From Ustulina deusta (taxonomy: Eukaryota > Ascomycota > Sordariomycetes > Xylariales > Xylariaceae): a stretch of 64,000 nucleotides of DNA. The DNA lies in the NCBI GenBank assembly GCA_023159155.1, contig JAJNNX010000033.1, positions 372,001 through 436,000 of the forward strand, read 5' to 3'. Shown one piece after another: positions 24,835 to 37,006 of the stretch (the first letter of the stretch is position 1; each line of letters starts with the position of its first letter). Both the position numbers and the translations under genes were made by a program. The notes below the pieces were generated by a model that saw nothing but the letters and a program-made list of their open reading frames with translations, ran no database searches and was not told the origin of the DNA.

Positions 24835-27183
24835 ATTGCTCTGGATTTTTCAACAGCGCTCCCACCTTCAGTTTATCAAGCCCTGGAGCCTTATTGACAA
24901 GGCGAATGAACGTATCGTGAAAACAAAGACCCATGCTTTTACAGCCATCGCCCCATTACTTCGCATGGCTTGAGCATGGCTTAGGCAAGCGGACCACTAT
25001 CGTCTTACCAACGGGAACATGATACGATGCAAAGAAGCAGAGACAGGCCTTACCCGATCGGTGAGAAAGCCGTTAATAATTCTCTTAGTGCGAATAGTCC
25101 CCAAGCTAGGGTTCATGCAGGTGCCAAGACGAACCATTGGAAAGGGAAGAGGGACGGAGTGGTGGTTGTCCTGCACTCGTGTATCTACTGTAGATCCAAC
25201 CATGCACGCGTGCTGCGCAGACTGGGATAAGGTGCAGCGAAGCTGGCGTGATCATACCAGTACATGTCGATCATACATATCCATATTAATAGCTCAAAGA
25301 CAGAAGGAAATTTAATTGGATCAAAACTTAGCTACTGTATTACCAACAACTATCCTCTGCCTCTAGGCAACTTGAACCGAACATATGGATTATATGATTG
25401 CACTACGGATTGCACGGATATAAGTTGGGTCGGTTCCGCGCGTCCCGAGCCTCTCGGAAGGACTACATTCTCCGGGGCTCACGATCAGAGAGAAAACTAA
25501 AGGTTGAGAGACGCTAAGGTTACCTGGATTAAAATAGCTATGCACTGCTGGAATCTATACGTGTGATGCATAGCGACATTAAATTCAATTGAGCTTTTAT
25601 AAAAGTACAAAAAGAGTTTACTTACCTAGTTTCGGTTCGGTCTTCCTCCCGTTTAAAGCAACCTGGAAGAACCAAGACCCGCTAACTACCCTACCTATTT
25701 AGTGAACTATGTAGCACTAACAGATCCCACAATAGCTCCACTACGACGGCAAAGATCAACCGGGCCGTCCATCGGCGTCCGCATAAGACTCCACACAATC
25801 CATAGATTTGGGATTCCTTCCTTTCCTCATCCGGATGATTCCTATAAGAATTGAGCGCTCGTTAAGGTGCCTCGTCTTAAGTAAATACGGCATGCGAGAA
25901 CCGGACCGGGAAGTTCTATCTATAGACTCGGTTCGTAGGAGGGGCAAATAGCGTGGTGGAATGCATCACTGACGACCGACAGCGGCTGAGCATTATTCGG
26001 ACCGCCTGATAGAGTTCGTAATAGTAATATGTTATTAAAAATATACCATTATAGTTCCTATTTTGACTATTTCTCGTTGTGGTAGAGTCCCATCACTATT
26101 TATTTGGTTGGCAATTATGTAGTAACAGGGACCAATAACTTGAAAAGAACAGGGCTCCAGGGCTTGTCGTTTCCCAACACCCAAGGCGTAGGCAACCACA
26201 CACATTAGTTCAGTATAATCGTCTCCTTCTTGACTAAGTAGCTTTTATCACTCAGTCGTACCGGTAGATAAGAACTCTGCTTTACAGTAGGAGGTGATTC
26301 AATACCCCACCTGCCACTCTCATGCGGGCGAAAGGATCGACGACTTCTTAATGACAGCTACTGAGTAATGCCAAACAGGTAATGCAAAGGCTGTCTCATC
26401 ACGCTGACCAACGTCACTCTGGCTGCATTAGCGCCCTAGAAGAGACGTAGAACTGCGCTTCTGTATGGCCTCCTATATGTCTAATATGTGTGGCGTAATA
26501 AATGGTTCGAGTGGCGGTAATTCACCGACCTAGTTTCTTCTCAAGATGGCAGAACCCCTACATGATCGACATGTGTCAGTACTTGCTTTTGATGCAATGA
26601 AAATCCTCGCAACGATCCCCGGATAACATGCATAACACGCATATAACATGTATAGATACCCTCGAGGGTGTGACAGCAACTCCGCTGTTAGTATCTGAGG
26701 TCGGACTTATGTGACGTTGCAATAGTAACCCAACCTACATGTTCGGAACGGGACTAAAGCAGCCCTTCATCAATGACCTACACACCACCATCTACGTAGT
26801 CTGTGAACTAGTATCAGCCCAGTGGCTGCTCACCCAGGCTACTACTCCAATTCCTGGACAAGGACGTTTTTCTTGAGTCAGTTAGGAAGCACAAAAGCCG
26901 GTTAGCCATTTAGATGACACCATTTTTTGAATAAATGTTGGGCCATCGGTATCCTCTGGAAACGGTCATCCCGAGATAAGAGCAGACTCTGCCTTGGCCG
27001 AGGTATGGGGTAAGTATGATGAATGTTGTTGTTGTTGTTACACAAGGTGCCTAGTCTGACTCGACTGACGTTGTCTGCGATATACAATACGTCTCTTTTG
27101 TTATAAAAGGTGTGACAGTCTCATTATGCTGTAATTCTTTTTTCACTAACTGGCCTAAGCTATATTATACCGCAATATTCGAA
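24835..27183. other. Intergenic region of about 2.3 kb
   Basis: No recognisable gene between the divergently transcribed glycosyltransferase and P450. A (GTT)n microsatellite lies at 27022-27039, about 145 bp upstream of the P450 start. Short open frames at 24997-25203 (-) and 25019-25315 (+) have no family features. Confidence 0.5.
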
Positions 27184-29089
27184 ATGGAAATCACATACAT
27201 GTCAATTCTATGGACATTGCCTGCCCTGGCCATGACAGCGTTGGTCAGAAATATTATTACAAATTTTCTCAAACGGCTTCAAGGATTCGCTGTTCCTATG
27301 GTTGGAGCAGATACAAGTGATGTCGACGCTCTCAAATGGCGTTATGTGCAACAAGCAGACGTCCTGCTTCGCGAGGGTCATGAAAAGGTAAGCTATATGC
27401 TGCGGCCCCTAAGCTCTTTCAAGCGTCTAACCTTGGTCAAAGTTCAAGGACGGCATCTTCCAGGTTGCAACTCCAGATGGGCCGCGAGTGTTTCTCCCCA
27501 GGAAGTTCGCCAATGAATTGAAACCTTTCGATCGACATGAAGCAAGCGGGATGAAGGCTCTGGCCGATGTTAGTTATCAGCTAGTCACCTCCACCATTGG
27601 TACCCCAGCTAAAATAATAGCGTCATATTGGCCAATACACAACCATTGATCACGAAAGTGACATCATGTTGGGTGCGATCAAGATCGACCTAAATCGTAA
27701 TCTAGGAAATTTCGTTGAAGACGTTGAGCATGAAATTGCACACTGCTTTACGACCCAGTTCCCACTCTGTGACGGTCAGCCATGCTTTCATCTCACGTCC
27801 CTGGAGCTCTGACTGACCGAAGTGTTAGAATGGACGCCGATAGATCTACATGAAAGGCTACTTCGTATCGTAGCACAAGCTTCAGCTCGCATCTTTGTTG
27901 GGTATCCTATGTGCCGTAACGAGGAATGGATAGAGTGTAGCACCAACTTCGCACAGGACGTCATGGTTGGAGGCGAGAAACTGAAACAGTGGCACCCATG
28001 GCTACGGCCACTGGCTCAGTATTTCGTGCCAGAGATGGCACGTATTCGCGGTGATCACCAGCGCGCTCTTGAGCTCTGTAAGTACTTCTCAGGCTCATCT
28101 GCTTCTCGATTTGGAGGCTTTGGGAGTATAAAGTGTTCTTTTTCTGGCCACAATTATGTCCTAGAAGCCTCCTATATTAGTCCCGAAATACTCCACTTGA
28201 AATGGGAATTGCTAACTCTAAACGCTGCAGTGCTACCAGAATTAGAGAAACGTTCTACGGAGTCGACCAAGATAGAATTAAAACCCCGCAATGACATGAT
28301 AGAATGGATGCAGCAGCGAGCCAAAAAGCTTGGGGACGACTCATTCGACAGCAAGGAGCTGGCGAACTTACAGATGCTGACGGCCACTGCTGCAATACAC
28401 ACTACTAGATTAGCTATTATTCATGCCCTTTACGATCTAGCAGCAAGGCCTGAGTATATTGAACCCCTGAGGGAAGAAGTATTCGAGGTCACAAAGGATA
28501 ACAATGGCAGGCTTCGAAAGCAACATCTAACGCAGATGAGGAAGCTAGACAGCTTCATGAAAGAGTCACAAAGACATAACCCTCCCTCAGTTGGTGAGCA
28601 TAGCCGCCCAGTTTTCGTTCACGCGATATACTCTCCATACCCTAACCTTCCTTTCCAGCAACATTTCAGCGCAAAGCTATGATCCCTATTGACCTCTCGA
28701 ACGGCTTCCACATTCCCGCGGGCACAATCGTCCAATGCAACACGAATATGTTAGACGAAGCCCCGACCGAATGGGGAGATCCGAACGCGTTTGATGGATT
28801 CCGCTTTTTCAAATTACGCAGCAAGCCCGAAGACACAAACAAGTTCCAATTCTCCAGCCCATCGTACGACAGCATGCAATTCGGTTTCGGCAACGACGCC
28901 TGTCCGGGCCGCTTCTTTGCCAGCAACCAGATCAAGATCGCCTTGGCCTACGTTCTCTCGCACTACGACTTCAAGTTCGAGGATGGCGTTGTTGGAAGGC
29001 CCAGAAATATCATGTTTGAGGTTAATGTCCTTGCTGACCCGACGGTTAAAGTCTTGTTCAAGAAGATGCATCGAGATGAGTTGAGGTGA
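27184..29089 (+). CDS. Cytochrome P450 monooxygenase
   Basis: Haem-thiolate oxygenase of the fungal ent-kaurene-oxidase-like (CYP68/CYP503-type) group. Exons 27184-27387, 27443-27568, 27621-27774, 27829-28077, 28231-28593 and 28659-29089 give 508 residues. A short N-terminal hydrophobic segment (SILWTLPALAMTALV) anchors it to the ER. The I-helix reads TAAIHTTRLAIIHALYDLAA, lacking the textbook AGxDT but like its group. The K-helix Glu-x-x-Arg is in FMKESQRHNP. The haem signature is FGFGNDACPGRFF with Cys at about residue 447. Splicing restores ALADRHIGQYTTIDHE and RHNPPSVATFQRKAM. The neighbouring terpene cyclase makes a hydrocarbon scaffold a likely substrate; this is inference. The I-helix HTT in place of an acid-alcohol pair is normal for relatives, so the enzyme is probably active. 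Confidence 0.93.
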
Positions 29090-29932
29090 TGTAGCACCGT
29101 GTAGATAAGTCTTGAAACCGGGCGGGTGGTGTTTTTGATCAATGCCGGAGAGGTGAACTTAGGTGATGCATATAATGGCACTGTCAGGGGCATTGGTCCC
29201 AAAGTGAACAGACAGACTCGTCTACAGCCAGATGGGCAGGTTGGTGGCAGCTAGAGCTCGATAGAGTAGTTAATTGATATCTGAACCTCCCAGATATCTG
29301 GGGGAGTCAACCCACATATATATACAGACTCCCACCATGTCGACTCCCATAGGGTAGATGAGATATAGTCACCTAGCAGGACCTCCGAAATGTATTATAC
29401 ATGAACTATAGTAGATTTAATTTACTAATTTTCAACTTCCAAGGACACAAATCCTTCGAACAAATAGTTTGCAATTGATTCTTAAACAGATAAGATGTCT
29501 GCTGTGAAGCGTTAATTCAAAGTAAGTACTTACCTAGTATTAAAGGGTTACTCAAAGGTCTCCACGTTCTCTGGGGGCTGGTTTGCTTGATGCTAATTTT
29601 ATTTACCTACGTACATATCTTACATACAAGTAACTAAAAATCCATCCCCCTTATTTTAACTAGGTTGGAACATTGTCTATTGTTGTATTAGACTCTTGGT
29701 CCTTGATTCTCTTGCCCTTAAAAAACACGTATGATTGCTAGCATCTACCGAGTACTAATATGCGTTACTGATAGGTAGGCCTAATCTTAATTGGTGACAG
29801 GCTGGTACGAGATCGATTGCTGTGAATTCTATTATTTTTATAAAACTTATAATTGTCATGCTAAGCATACTGGACTACGCTCAGACTAACTCCATATACG
29901 TATTTACTTCGTATGTGCTTCAAATATACCAT
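29090..29932. other. Intergenic: AT-rich, with small repeat
   Basis: No gene seen. It contains the repeat fragment at 29254-29307 and becomes AT-rich towards 29700. Confidence 0.5.
29254..29307. repeat. Short repeat with perfect palindrome (copy A)
   Basis: About 54 bp related to 46631-46686. Both carry TAGAG, then AATTGAT, then CTGAACCTCC and ATATCT. Here the core is a palindrome, CTCCCAGATATCTGGGGGAG. Probably a fragment of a transposon or solo LTR. Confidence 0.5.
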
Positions 29933-30420
29933 CTATGACGAACATGGAATAGATAAGAGGTGATCGTACCTCAGCTTAGGCGGCACAATGTCGGCAACGA
30001 TAATCGTGACAATGGTCGTCGCGATGGCCCCGCCGCCACCGATTACGGGGAAAAGCGACGAGAGCCATACATATTGGAGAGGCAGATGTAATACTCCAAT
30101 CTGTCGGTAAGTGGTCAGCCCATACAATATTAAAATGGGATGGATCAATAAAAGCAACAACTTACGAAAAACAGGGTTGAGGCCCATGTCAGGGCGTAGC
30201 CAATCATAGCCGTAAGCAGGAGACAGACTCGAAAAGACGAACTCGAGGAGCGGTGTAGAGATACTCTCCAATCTCCGACACAATCGCGACTGCGATGCAG
30301 ACGAGGACAATATAGACCCAAGGCCACGTATGTACAACGCGTTTAATGCGACGGCACAGATGGTAGTGATTTCACGGCATTGTCCCTTGACGCATCAGGC
30401 GGTACAAGGGTTCTATCTCT
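29933..30420 (-). pseudogene. MFS transporter relic
   Basis: A broken major-facilitator gene read on the minus strand in more than one frame. One piece (about 30350-30230) gives WPWVYIVLVCIAVAIVSEIG followed by TAPRVRLFESVSCLR, the N-terminal helix and the RxxExxxCR stretch of fungal drug-type MFS proteins. A second piece (about 30110-29960), in another frame, gives LPLQYVWLSSLFPVIGGGGA then TTIVTIIVADIVPPKLR, the region around helices 4-5. Sequence between them is shortened and there are stops, so no complete transporter can be made. The remaining helices are missing. Family assignment is from these two motifs. Confidence 0.6.
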
Positions 30421-32183
30421 GCATTCACGTTTTGCTGGCGGTCGTCAAGCTGCTCGCCATGCTCGATCATATCTGTGATCGATCCTAATAGCCACCCCGC
30501 CTGCACTGATGGGGTTACTGTAGCTTCGGCTTCATATAATAGTCATATAATAGAGGCTCTAAATAATAATAATAATAATAAAATGATCTCCGAGCTCTAA
30601 TTCTAGTGTTTGAAGGTTATTATAATCAAGCCTTATACACTAGGGTTTATTCAGTAGTTGATTATTACGTCGTCCTACTCTAAAAGGTGAGAAGCTGCCT
30701 ACTGTAGATTAGTAGTCTACCTTAGGTTAAAGAGCTTGAAGAATGGTAATAAGTCGGCAATAGGATAGCAATCATTTAGCAATCCGTTAGGTCCAGTTGC
30801 CTGGATTTACAGCGGCAGATCCCTTGCTTATCACTACCTACTGACCTTGAGTACATACTGTATACGCCTCCTGGAGTGGCACGAAACACGAAGCACAACC
30901 ACCCTAGTCTTTTCCTTTGCGAGTTTGAATGGGCGTGCAGTCCATTCTCTTGCCAGGAGAGCTAGCCCAATCCTCTGGGCGGGAACGTTCTTGTTGCGGT
31001 GTTCTCGTAGCCCTTGTACTTCTCCAACACCCCCAGCGCCCGGTGGCCTGGCAGCCCGGTAAACCGTTATCGCAGAACCCGAGAACGAAGAGCATCAACC
31101 AAACAACTGCGGTCGACCGGTCTTTTGTTTACAGGAGGTTTATCCGATGGAATCCTCGTTGGGTCCACACCAAGTCCATCGACATCTCTCAAGACGGTGC
31201 CGTTAATACAACGTGGATGGACTTGTGCGTGGATCAGAACTTTTCATAGACAGTTACCTCCAACACCCTGCGACGTAACTTCTGGCTGCGGGAGGCTTGG
31301 TTTACCCTAACGTTACGTTATGAGGACATTCCCCCGTTAAAAATCAATCATACAACTGACACAGAGGTCGGTATTCGGCTCCAATAAACTTGGATGGTTG
31401 AACACGAGTAATACTGATGTGTTTTTTTTCCCCCTCTGTCCCCCAAGTGCCAAAACGACAACGTCAGCTACTGCTTTCTACTTACAAGAACTGCCAAGAG
31501 CCATGTTACCCCTCCTTATCGCTTTCAGGGTGAATAAGCTTCAAAAACCAAGACGAGGTCGCTCAGCTTCCAGAAGTGACCCATCTATCCCCTCTTCCTT
31601 TTCTACCAACACCAAGTTTTTACGGGGCAGGTTTTCGCGCATCAGTTCCCTCCTTGTGGCCGTGTCATGACGGTGTTTACTGACCCCAGCCAGAGTGCGC
31701 TGTTTAATCTGTGCCAACACCACCTTTAGCCCGCTTTCCTGATGCTCCAAATCCGAGATGTAGGAATTTATCTGATCGAGCATGTACATATAACATTCTA
31801 CGTCAAAGCCTCCGGGTTTGTCTGGTTGGTCGTATCAAAATTTCAAGGCTCCCGATGAGCCCCGTTCCCAGTTAGGAGTTGTCCGCTCCCTGTCCGAGAT
31901 TTGCCAGCAGCTACTGCCAGCCAAGGACATCAAGAGGCTGTGTGATCCATTCGCCTCCAATAAAACCATCGCTCGAACATAGTCTTGGCCCAATTGGACA
32001 CATTCCATGGTCGTGATATTTCCCACGCCGTGCCCTATCACGCAAAAGATACTTCGAATAGTGACCGGGGTGATAGGTCCGTGAGGCACCTAGACTGGGT
32101 GAGTTTTCATGCCATACCTATCCTACCTCTCTTTCAAACTCATTTAAAATATACCTAGATACCGTTCTTTATGACACGGTCCG
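30421..32183. other. Decayed region without an intact gene
   Basis: An (AAT)n microsatellite lies at 30561-30582. On the minus strand, open frames at 32089-31835 and 31789-31541 are nearly continuous (one frame change near 31800) and may be a dead gene, but no family is recognisable. Around 30920-31250 a less AT-rich block also looks like eroded coding sequence without a match. Confidence 0.4.
30561..30582. repeat. (AAT)n microsatellite
   Basis: A simple run of AAT triplets, seen directly. Confidence 0.85.
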
Positions 32184-33257
32184 GTGAAATGGGTAGGATT
32201 CCAACTCGGCATGATAAGGCATCACCGGCAAGACCCCATGAACACCGTTGCAGATTCCCCGGAATATCCCGAGCTCTATGCGTTATCCCAGCCACAACGG
32301 TCCGAGCCTCATTCTCAGGTGAAAAATGCGACGCTTGACTTGCAGCAGTCAGTAGAAGGGCTGGCGAAATCCTTTTCGCATATTTTGCGAGTAACTCATA
32401 TCTTCTTCTGTGCCTACCTGGCGGGTCCCGACAAGGCAGAGGCCGCGCACATCAACGGCGTGATGCTCTCAAACTTCCTGACGGCACTGAAGAAGATAAG
32501 CTAGATTGTGGAACTTCAGTGCTTCGTCCTGACTGACATGCTGAAACAGTACAGTTGTACACCAGGAACAACTGTAAACCCTCATGAGAGGATGCCCCAG
32601 GGTTCCTTCTGGCTCGAGCAAAAGGACCGCTCCCCTAACTTCTGGTGCACACAGCAGCGCATTTTGGAAAAGGTCGCGGGCGATGCCAACAAGAGCTGGA
32701 GTTGAACAGTGACGTATCCGCAGAACGTCGTGGGGTTCGCGTGGGCCAACCTCATGAGTCTCATATCATCGCTAGGTTTATTCCGCACTGTTAGTAAGGG
32801 GATTGAAGGCTCGAAGCTCGTGCTCCCCGGAAATGAAAAGAATTTTCTAGCTTTCAACGACGGGACGTCTGCGCGACACCACAACAAGTACTACCCCGCA
32901 GAATGCCAACAATCAATGCTTCCATGCCGTTAATGAAAATGTTCAGAACCGGCAGAATCTGTGGCCACGCCCCGCAAAGCGCCACCGCTACACCATTCCG
33001 GACAAGATGTTCCCGTCACCTAACGGCGAGCAACCTGCATATCCGGGGTACGAAAGCGGCGTGGTGAAGCGCGGCCACCAGGAGCTAAGGCCGAGGCTCC
33101 ATTAGGTCTGAGGGATGAGTTCAAATAGGGGGTTATGTGCAATGACTAAGCGCCCAGAGGTGGTGAAGGCTTGGGAGAGCCTTCGCGACAGGCACGGTCT
33201 CGAGCAAGGAGTCTTGGACAATAGGATGCGGGCTTTCTTGAACTTCTTGCTCAGGTG
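32184..33257 (+). pseudogene. PRISE-type NAD(P)-binding reductase relic
   Basis: Remains of a progesterone 5-beta-reductase/iridoid-synthase-like (PRISE, SirQ-like) short-chain reductase. In one frame come VTHIFFCAYLAGPDKAEAA and NGVMLSNFLTALK, then an in-frame TAG (32502-32504), then CFVLTDMLKQY and PNFWCTQQRILEKVAG, an in-frame TGA (32703-32705), then VTYPQNVVGFAWANLMS and LGLFRTVSKGIEGSKLVLPG. A frameshift near 32900 leads to FHAVNENVQNRQNLWPR, and a further piece near 33145-33255 gives VVKAWESLRDRHGLEQGVLD, the usual C-terminus. The Rossmann glycine motif at the N-terminus is missing. The retrotransposon begins about 60 bp downstream and so is not what killed the gene. Confidence 0.82.
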
Positions 33258-33314
33258 AGTAGTGTACGGTAGTGTGGCGAGGACGAGCAAGGATAAATAC
33301 GCGCATAGTGTAGT

Positions 33315-33319
33315 GTATG
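33315..33319. repeat. Target-site duplication, left copy
   Basis: GTATG immediately before the 5' LTR; the same five bases follow the 3' LTR at 37255-37259. Confidence 0.9.
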
Positions 33320-33567
33320 TGTCGGATTAAGTGGTGGCTAGGTGGTGATGTGAGCCATAGAGTGGCTAGTGAGAGGTGCCCTTATAGGGGGTATGCCCTT
33401 AGCAAATAGAGCGTTATATGGCTGAATGAGTGGATCCACACCTAACTGTATAAGGGATATATATGTATGTAGGGTATAGAATACACCCATATAGACCTAG
33501 AACAACAATAATAGAACAGACCTTTTGCAGGCAATACGTGGCAAGATTGCTAGTGCTAAATCTAATA
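33320..33567 (+). repeat. 5' LTR
   Basis: Begins TGTCGGATTAAG and ends CTAAATCTAATA. It aligns without gaps to 37007-37254. I count 18 differences, all transitions. Confidence 0.92.
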
Positions 33568-34682
33568 ATTAAAAGTTTTATTAATACCTTATATTCTATT
33601 GCGAGCGCTATATATATAGCGTTAGCGAGCTTTTTATTAATATATATATATTTGCTAGTGATCTATTTGAAATATTTTACTGCAAGCACTATATATAGCA
33701 ATAGCAAGTTTTTTAAACTATATAGCAAAGTACTATTGATCTTTTTATAAAATATTTTAATGTAAGCGCTATAAATATTAATAGCAAATGTTTTTTTTAT
33801 TATAAACAATCTAAATATACGATTTATATATATAAATAACTAGCAAATGTTATATATATAATAATAAGCGCTTTTATAAACCTAGCAATCCTATTAGACC
33901 TAGCTAAACAGCCTGCTATAATAGCTATAATAACTACTTTTAATATATCTAACAATTTCTTATTATAAAAAAAAGATTTTATTACTAGTACTTATAGCTA
34001 TAACTTATAGGACTATATAATACTTATAAATCAAGTTTTATAATTTATAGTATTAAAAACGCTAGTAATTAATAAATTTTTTTAAACTTAAATATTAATT
34101 TTTTTACTACTATATATATAGATTTTATTACTACTAAAAAACGCTTATATTAATATACTAAATAATATTATAATATAGTTTTTAAACGCTATAATATTTA
34201 TTATATTAAAGTTACTAAGCTTGCTAAATAAATATAAAAAATAGTTTATTTTAATTATTAATTAATTTATATAAAAATAATTTAAATTATTAATTAGTAG
34301 TATAATAACTTAAAAAAGCTTAGTAATATAATATAAATAGTTTTAAAGTTTAAATATAAATATAAATATATAATATTTATTAATATATTAACTAAAAAAC
34401 ATATTATAAATTTTGTTAAATAAACTAATATATAGCTAAATAAAATTATTAAAGTTTATACTAAAAAGTTTAAAATAAATATTTTTAAGCTTATTACCGA
34501 CCTAAAAAGGGCTTTTTAAAAGTCTTATCTAGACTAGACTATATTATTTAGGTTTATATATTATATTACTATAATAAATAATACTTTAAAATATTAGATT
34601 ATAGCTTTTAAGCTATATTAAAAAGCTAATATATAGAACTTTTTAAGAACTATTAGAAGGAGCGCCTAGTTAGTATTTATTG

Positions 34683-34800
34683 CTAAGGGCAACCTAGCCG
34701 AAGAGCTAGGCGAAGAGCTTACTAAAGACCTAGCCGAAGAGCTAGGCGAAAAGCCTACCGAAAAGCTAGCTAAAAAGCTGGCTAAAAAGCCTAAAAAATC
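34683..34800 (+). repeat. Internal short repeats GCCGAAGAGCTAGGCGAA
   Basis: Near-repeats of CTAGCCGAAGAGCTAGGCGA and then GCTAAAAAGC units. They translate to acidic/lysine repeats (AEELGE, then KLAKKLAKK). This patch keeps far more G and C than its surroundings. Confidence 0.7.
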
Positions 34801-35379
34801 TAAAAAATCTAGTACTAATAGTAATAGTAATAAAAGCAATAGCAAAAATAGTAAGCCTACTAACTATTTTAAATCTAATTATAATAGTAAGAATAGCAAT
34901 AGTAAGGGTGGCAAGCTTGCTAATTATTTTAAATTCGATTATTTATTTAAAAGTAATAAATAGTAGCTTAGCAGCAATAAAAAAAGCCCTAGATATATTT
35001 TTATTAAGCGTTTTTGCGCTAATATATATATTTAAGCTAAAAAAAAAAACCTTAACGTAATAGACTATATGTTTTATTATAGCTATTATTTAAAAGTGCG
35101 TTACTAGTATATTTTTTTAAAGCTTAGACCTAATAAATAGGGTTTTAATTTTATAACTAAATAATTAGCTAGCTAGCAAATAAAACGTAATAAAAGCATT
35201 TAGTATATTTTTAAAAGAATATAAAAATAACTAGATTTATATTAAAAAGGTAGCGATTATTTTATAAAATATTAACAAAATCTATTCTACTAAAGATATT
35301 TAATATTTAATATTTATTAGCTAAAAAAGTAGCAATTATTTTATAAAGTACTAATAAGATTTATTTTGCTAAAAGTACT

Positions 35380-36540
35380 ACTTTATATCTAATTATAGCT
35401 ATTAAATCCTAATAAAAGTTTTATTATAGCAAAAAAAGAAATATTTTTATAAAGTTTATTATATATTATATATAAGTGCGGTCTATAATATTACTTTGTT
35501 AATAATAAAAAAAAGCTTTTAAAGAGCTTATTAATTGCTATATATTTAATTATAGCTATTAAATCTTATTAAAAGTTTTGCTAGCAAAAAAAAAATTGTT
35601 TTTATAAAGTTTATTATATATAATATATAAGTATGTTTTATACTAAACTGTTATATAACTAATTATAACTATTAAATTTTATTAAAAGTTTTGCTATAAT
35701 AAAAAAACTTTTTTTTTTATAAAGCTTATTATTTATAATACTAAAGTGTGTACAAAAGTTTGCTTAAGTAAAAAAAAAAATGTTTTTAAAAAGCTTACTA
35801 TATATAATATATAAATATTTATAGTACTGCTCTATACCTGATTATAGCTATTAAATACTATTAAAAGTTTTGTAATAGCAAAGGGAAAAGCCTTTAAAAG
35901 AACTTATTATATATATATTATAAGTGCTATATATTATTAAGTGTGTTGCTAGACTTACTACAATTTATTATAATAGCTAAGTATTATTAAAGGTATTATA
36001 AAAAAATAAAAAATAAATCTTTAGAAAGCTTTTAATATATAACGTATAAATATATAAAAAGGCCTTTAGAAAGCTTATTATATATTTGCTATAGCTATAA
36101 AATACTATTAAAAGTGCTATTAAACTTACTATAACTTATTATAGTTATTATATATTATTAAAAGCTTTGCAAAGTTACTAATATAAAAAAAAACTTTTAA
36201 AAAGCTTATTATAACTTATAATAAGTAGTAATAATAAATTTATTAATTAATTGCAACTTATTATAGCTACTAAAATATTATTAAAAACTTTGCAATAGTA
36301 AAAAAAAAAAAGTTTTTATAAAGCTTATTATATATAACGTATAAGTACGTTTTGTACTAAACTAATTATAGCTATTAAATCTTATTAAAAGTTCTGCGAT
36401 AGCGAAAAGAAAGGCTTTTAGAAAGCTTATTATATATTTGCTATAGCTATTAAATATTATTAAAAGTATTATTAAATTTATTGCAAGTTATTATAGCTAT
36501 TATAAGCTATTAAAAGTTTTGCAAAACAACTAATATAAAA
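35380..36540. repeat. Degenerate tandem repeat inside the retrotransposon
   Basis: A recurring unit: TTATAGCTATTAAAT, then CTATTAAAAGTTTTGC, a run of A, then TTTATAAAGCTTATTATATA. It begins near 35392, 35550, 35660, 35838, 36240 and 36367, with partial copies between. Spacing is irregular, roughly 90-180 bp, and some copies are truncated. Confidence 0.7.
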
Positions 36541-37006
36541 AGAGATATTTTTTAAAAACTTACTATTACTTATAATAAGTGCTAATAATATATTTATTAT
36601 TATACTAATAGTTTATAAAATTAGCTTATAGCTATATATTTAAGCTTTATATATTTTAATTAAAAGATTAATATAGTTATAGATTATTAAAGTTATATAT
36701 TAAGCTTTATATATTATAATTAAAAAATTGCGCTAAAAGAACAGTACTATAAACTAAGGATAGGGATAGCTATATTAATAGACTTATAAATACTACTTTT
36801 AACTAATACGAGCGTATTAACGCCGAATATAAAAATTGTTGAACTAAACGTGTTACTACTAAAGATTAAGATTATTAAAACAAGCGTGTTGACGCTAAAC
36901 ACCGAGATTACTATATATATATAGATAGATATATATTTATATGCTACTTCTGAATATAGTTATATAGGTAGGCAAGGCCACTGGAGTGGCCTTACTTAAA
37001 GGGGTG

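Noticed and set aside
33463..33750. 95-codon open frame in the AT-rich element
   Set aside because: It starts inside the LTR and is a low-complexity I/Y/L run from AT-rich DNA.
35380..36540. CRISPR-like spacing of repeats
   Set aside because: The units are degenerate, unequal in spacing, lie in a fungal retrotransposon, and have no unique spacers.
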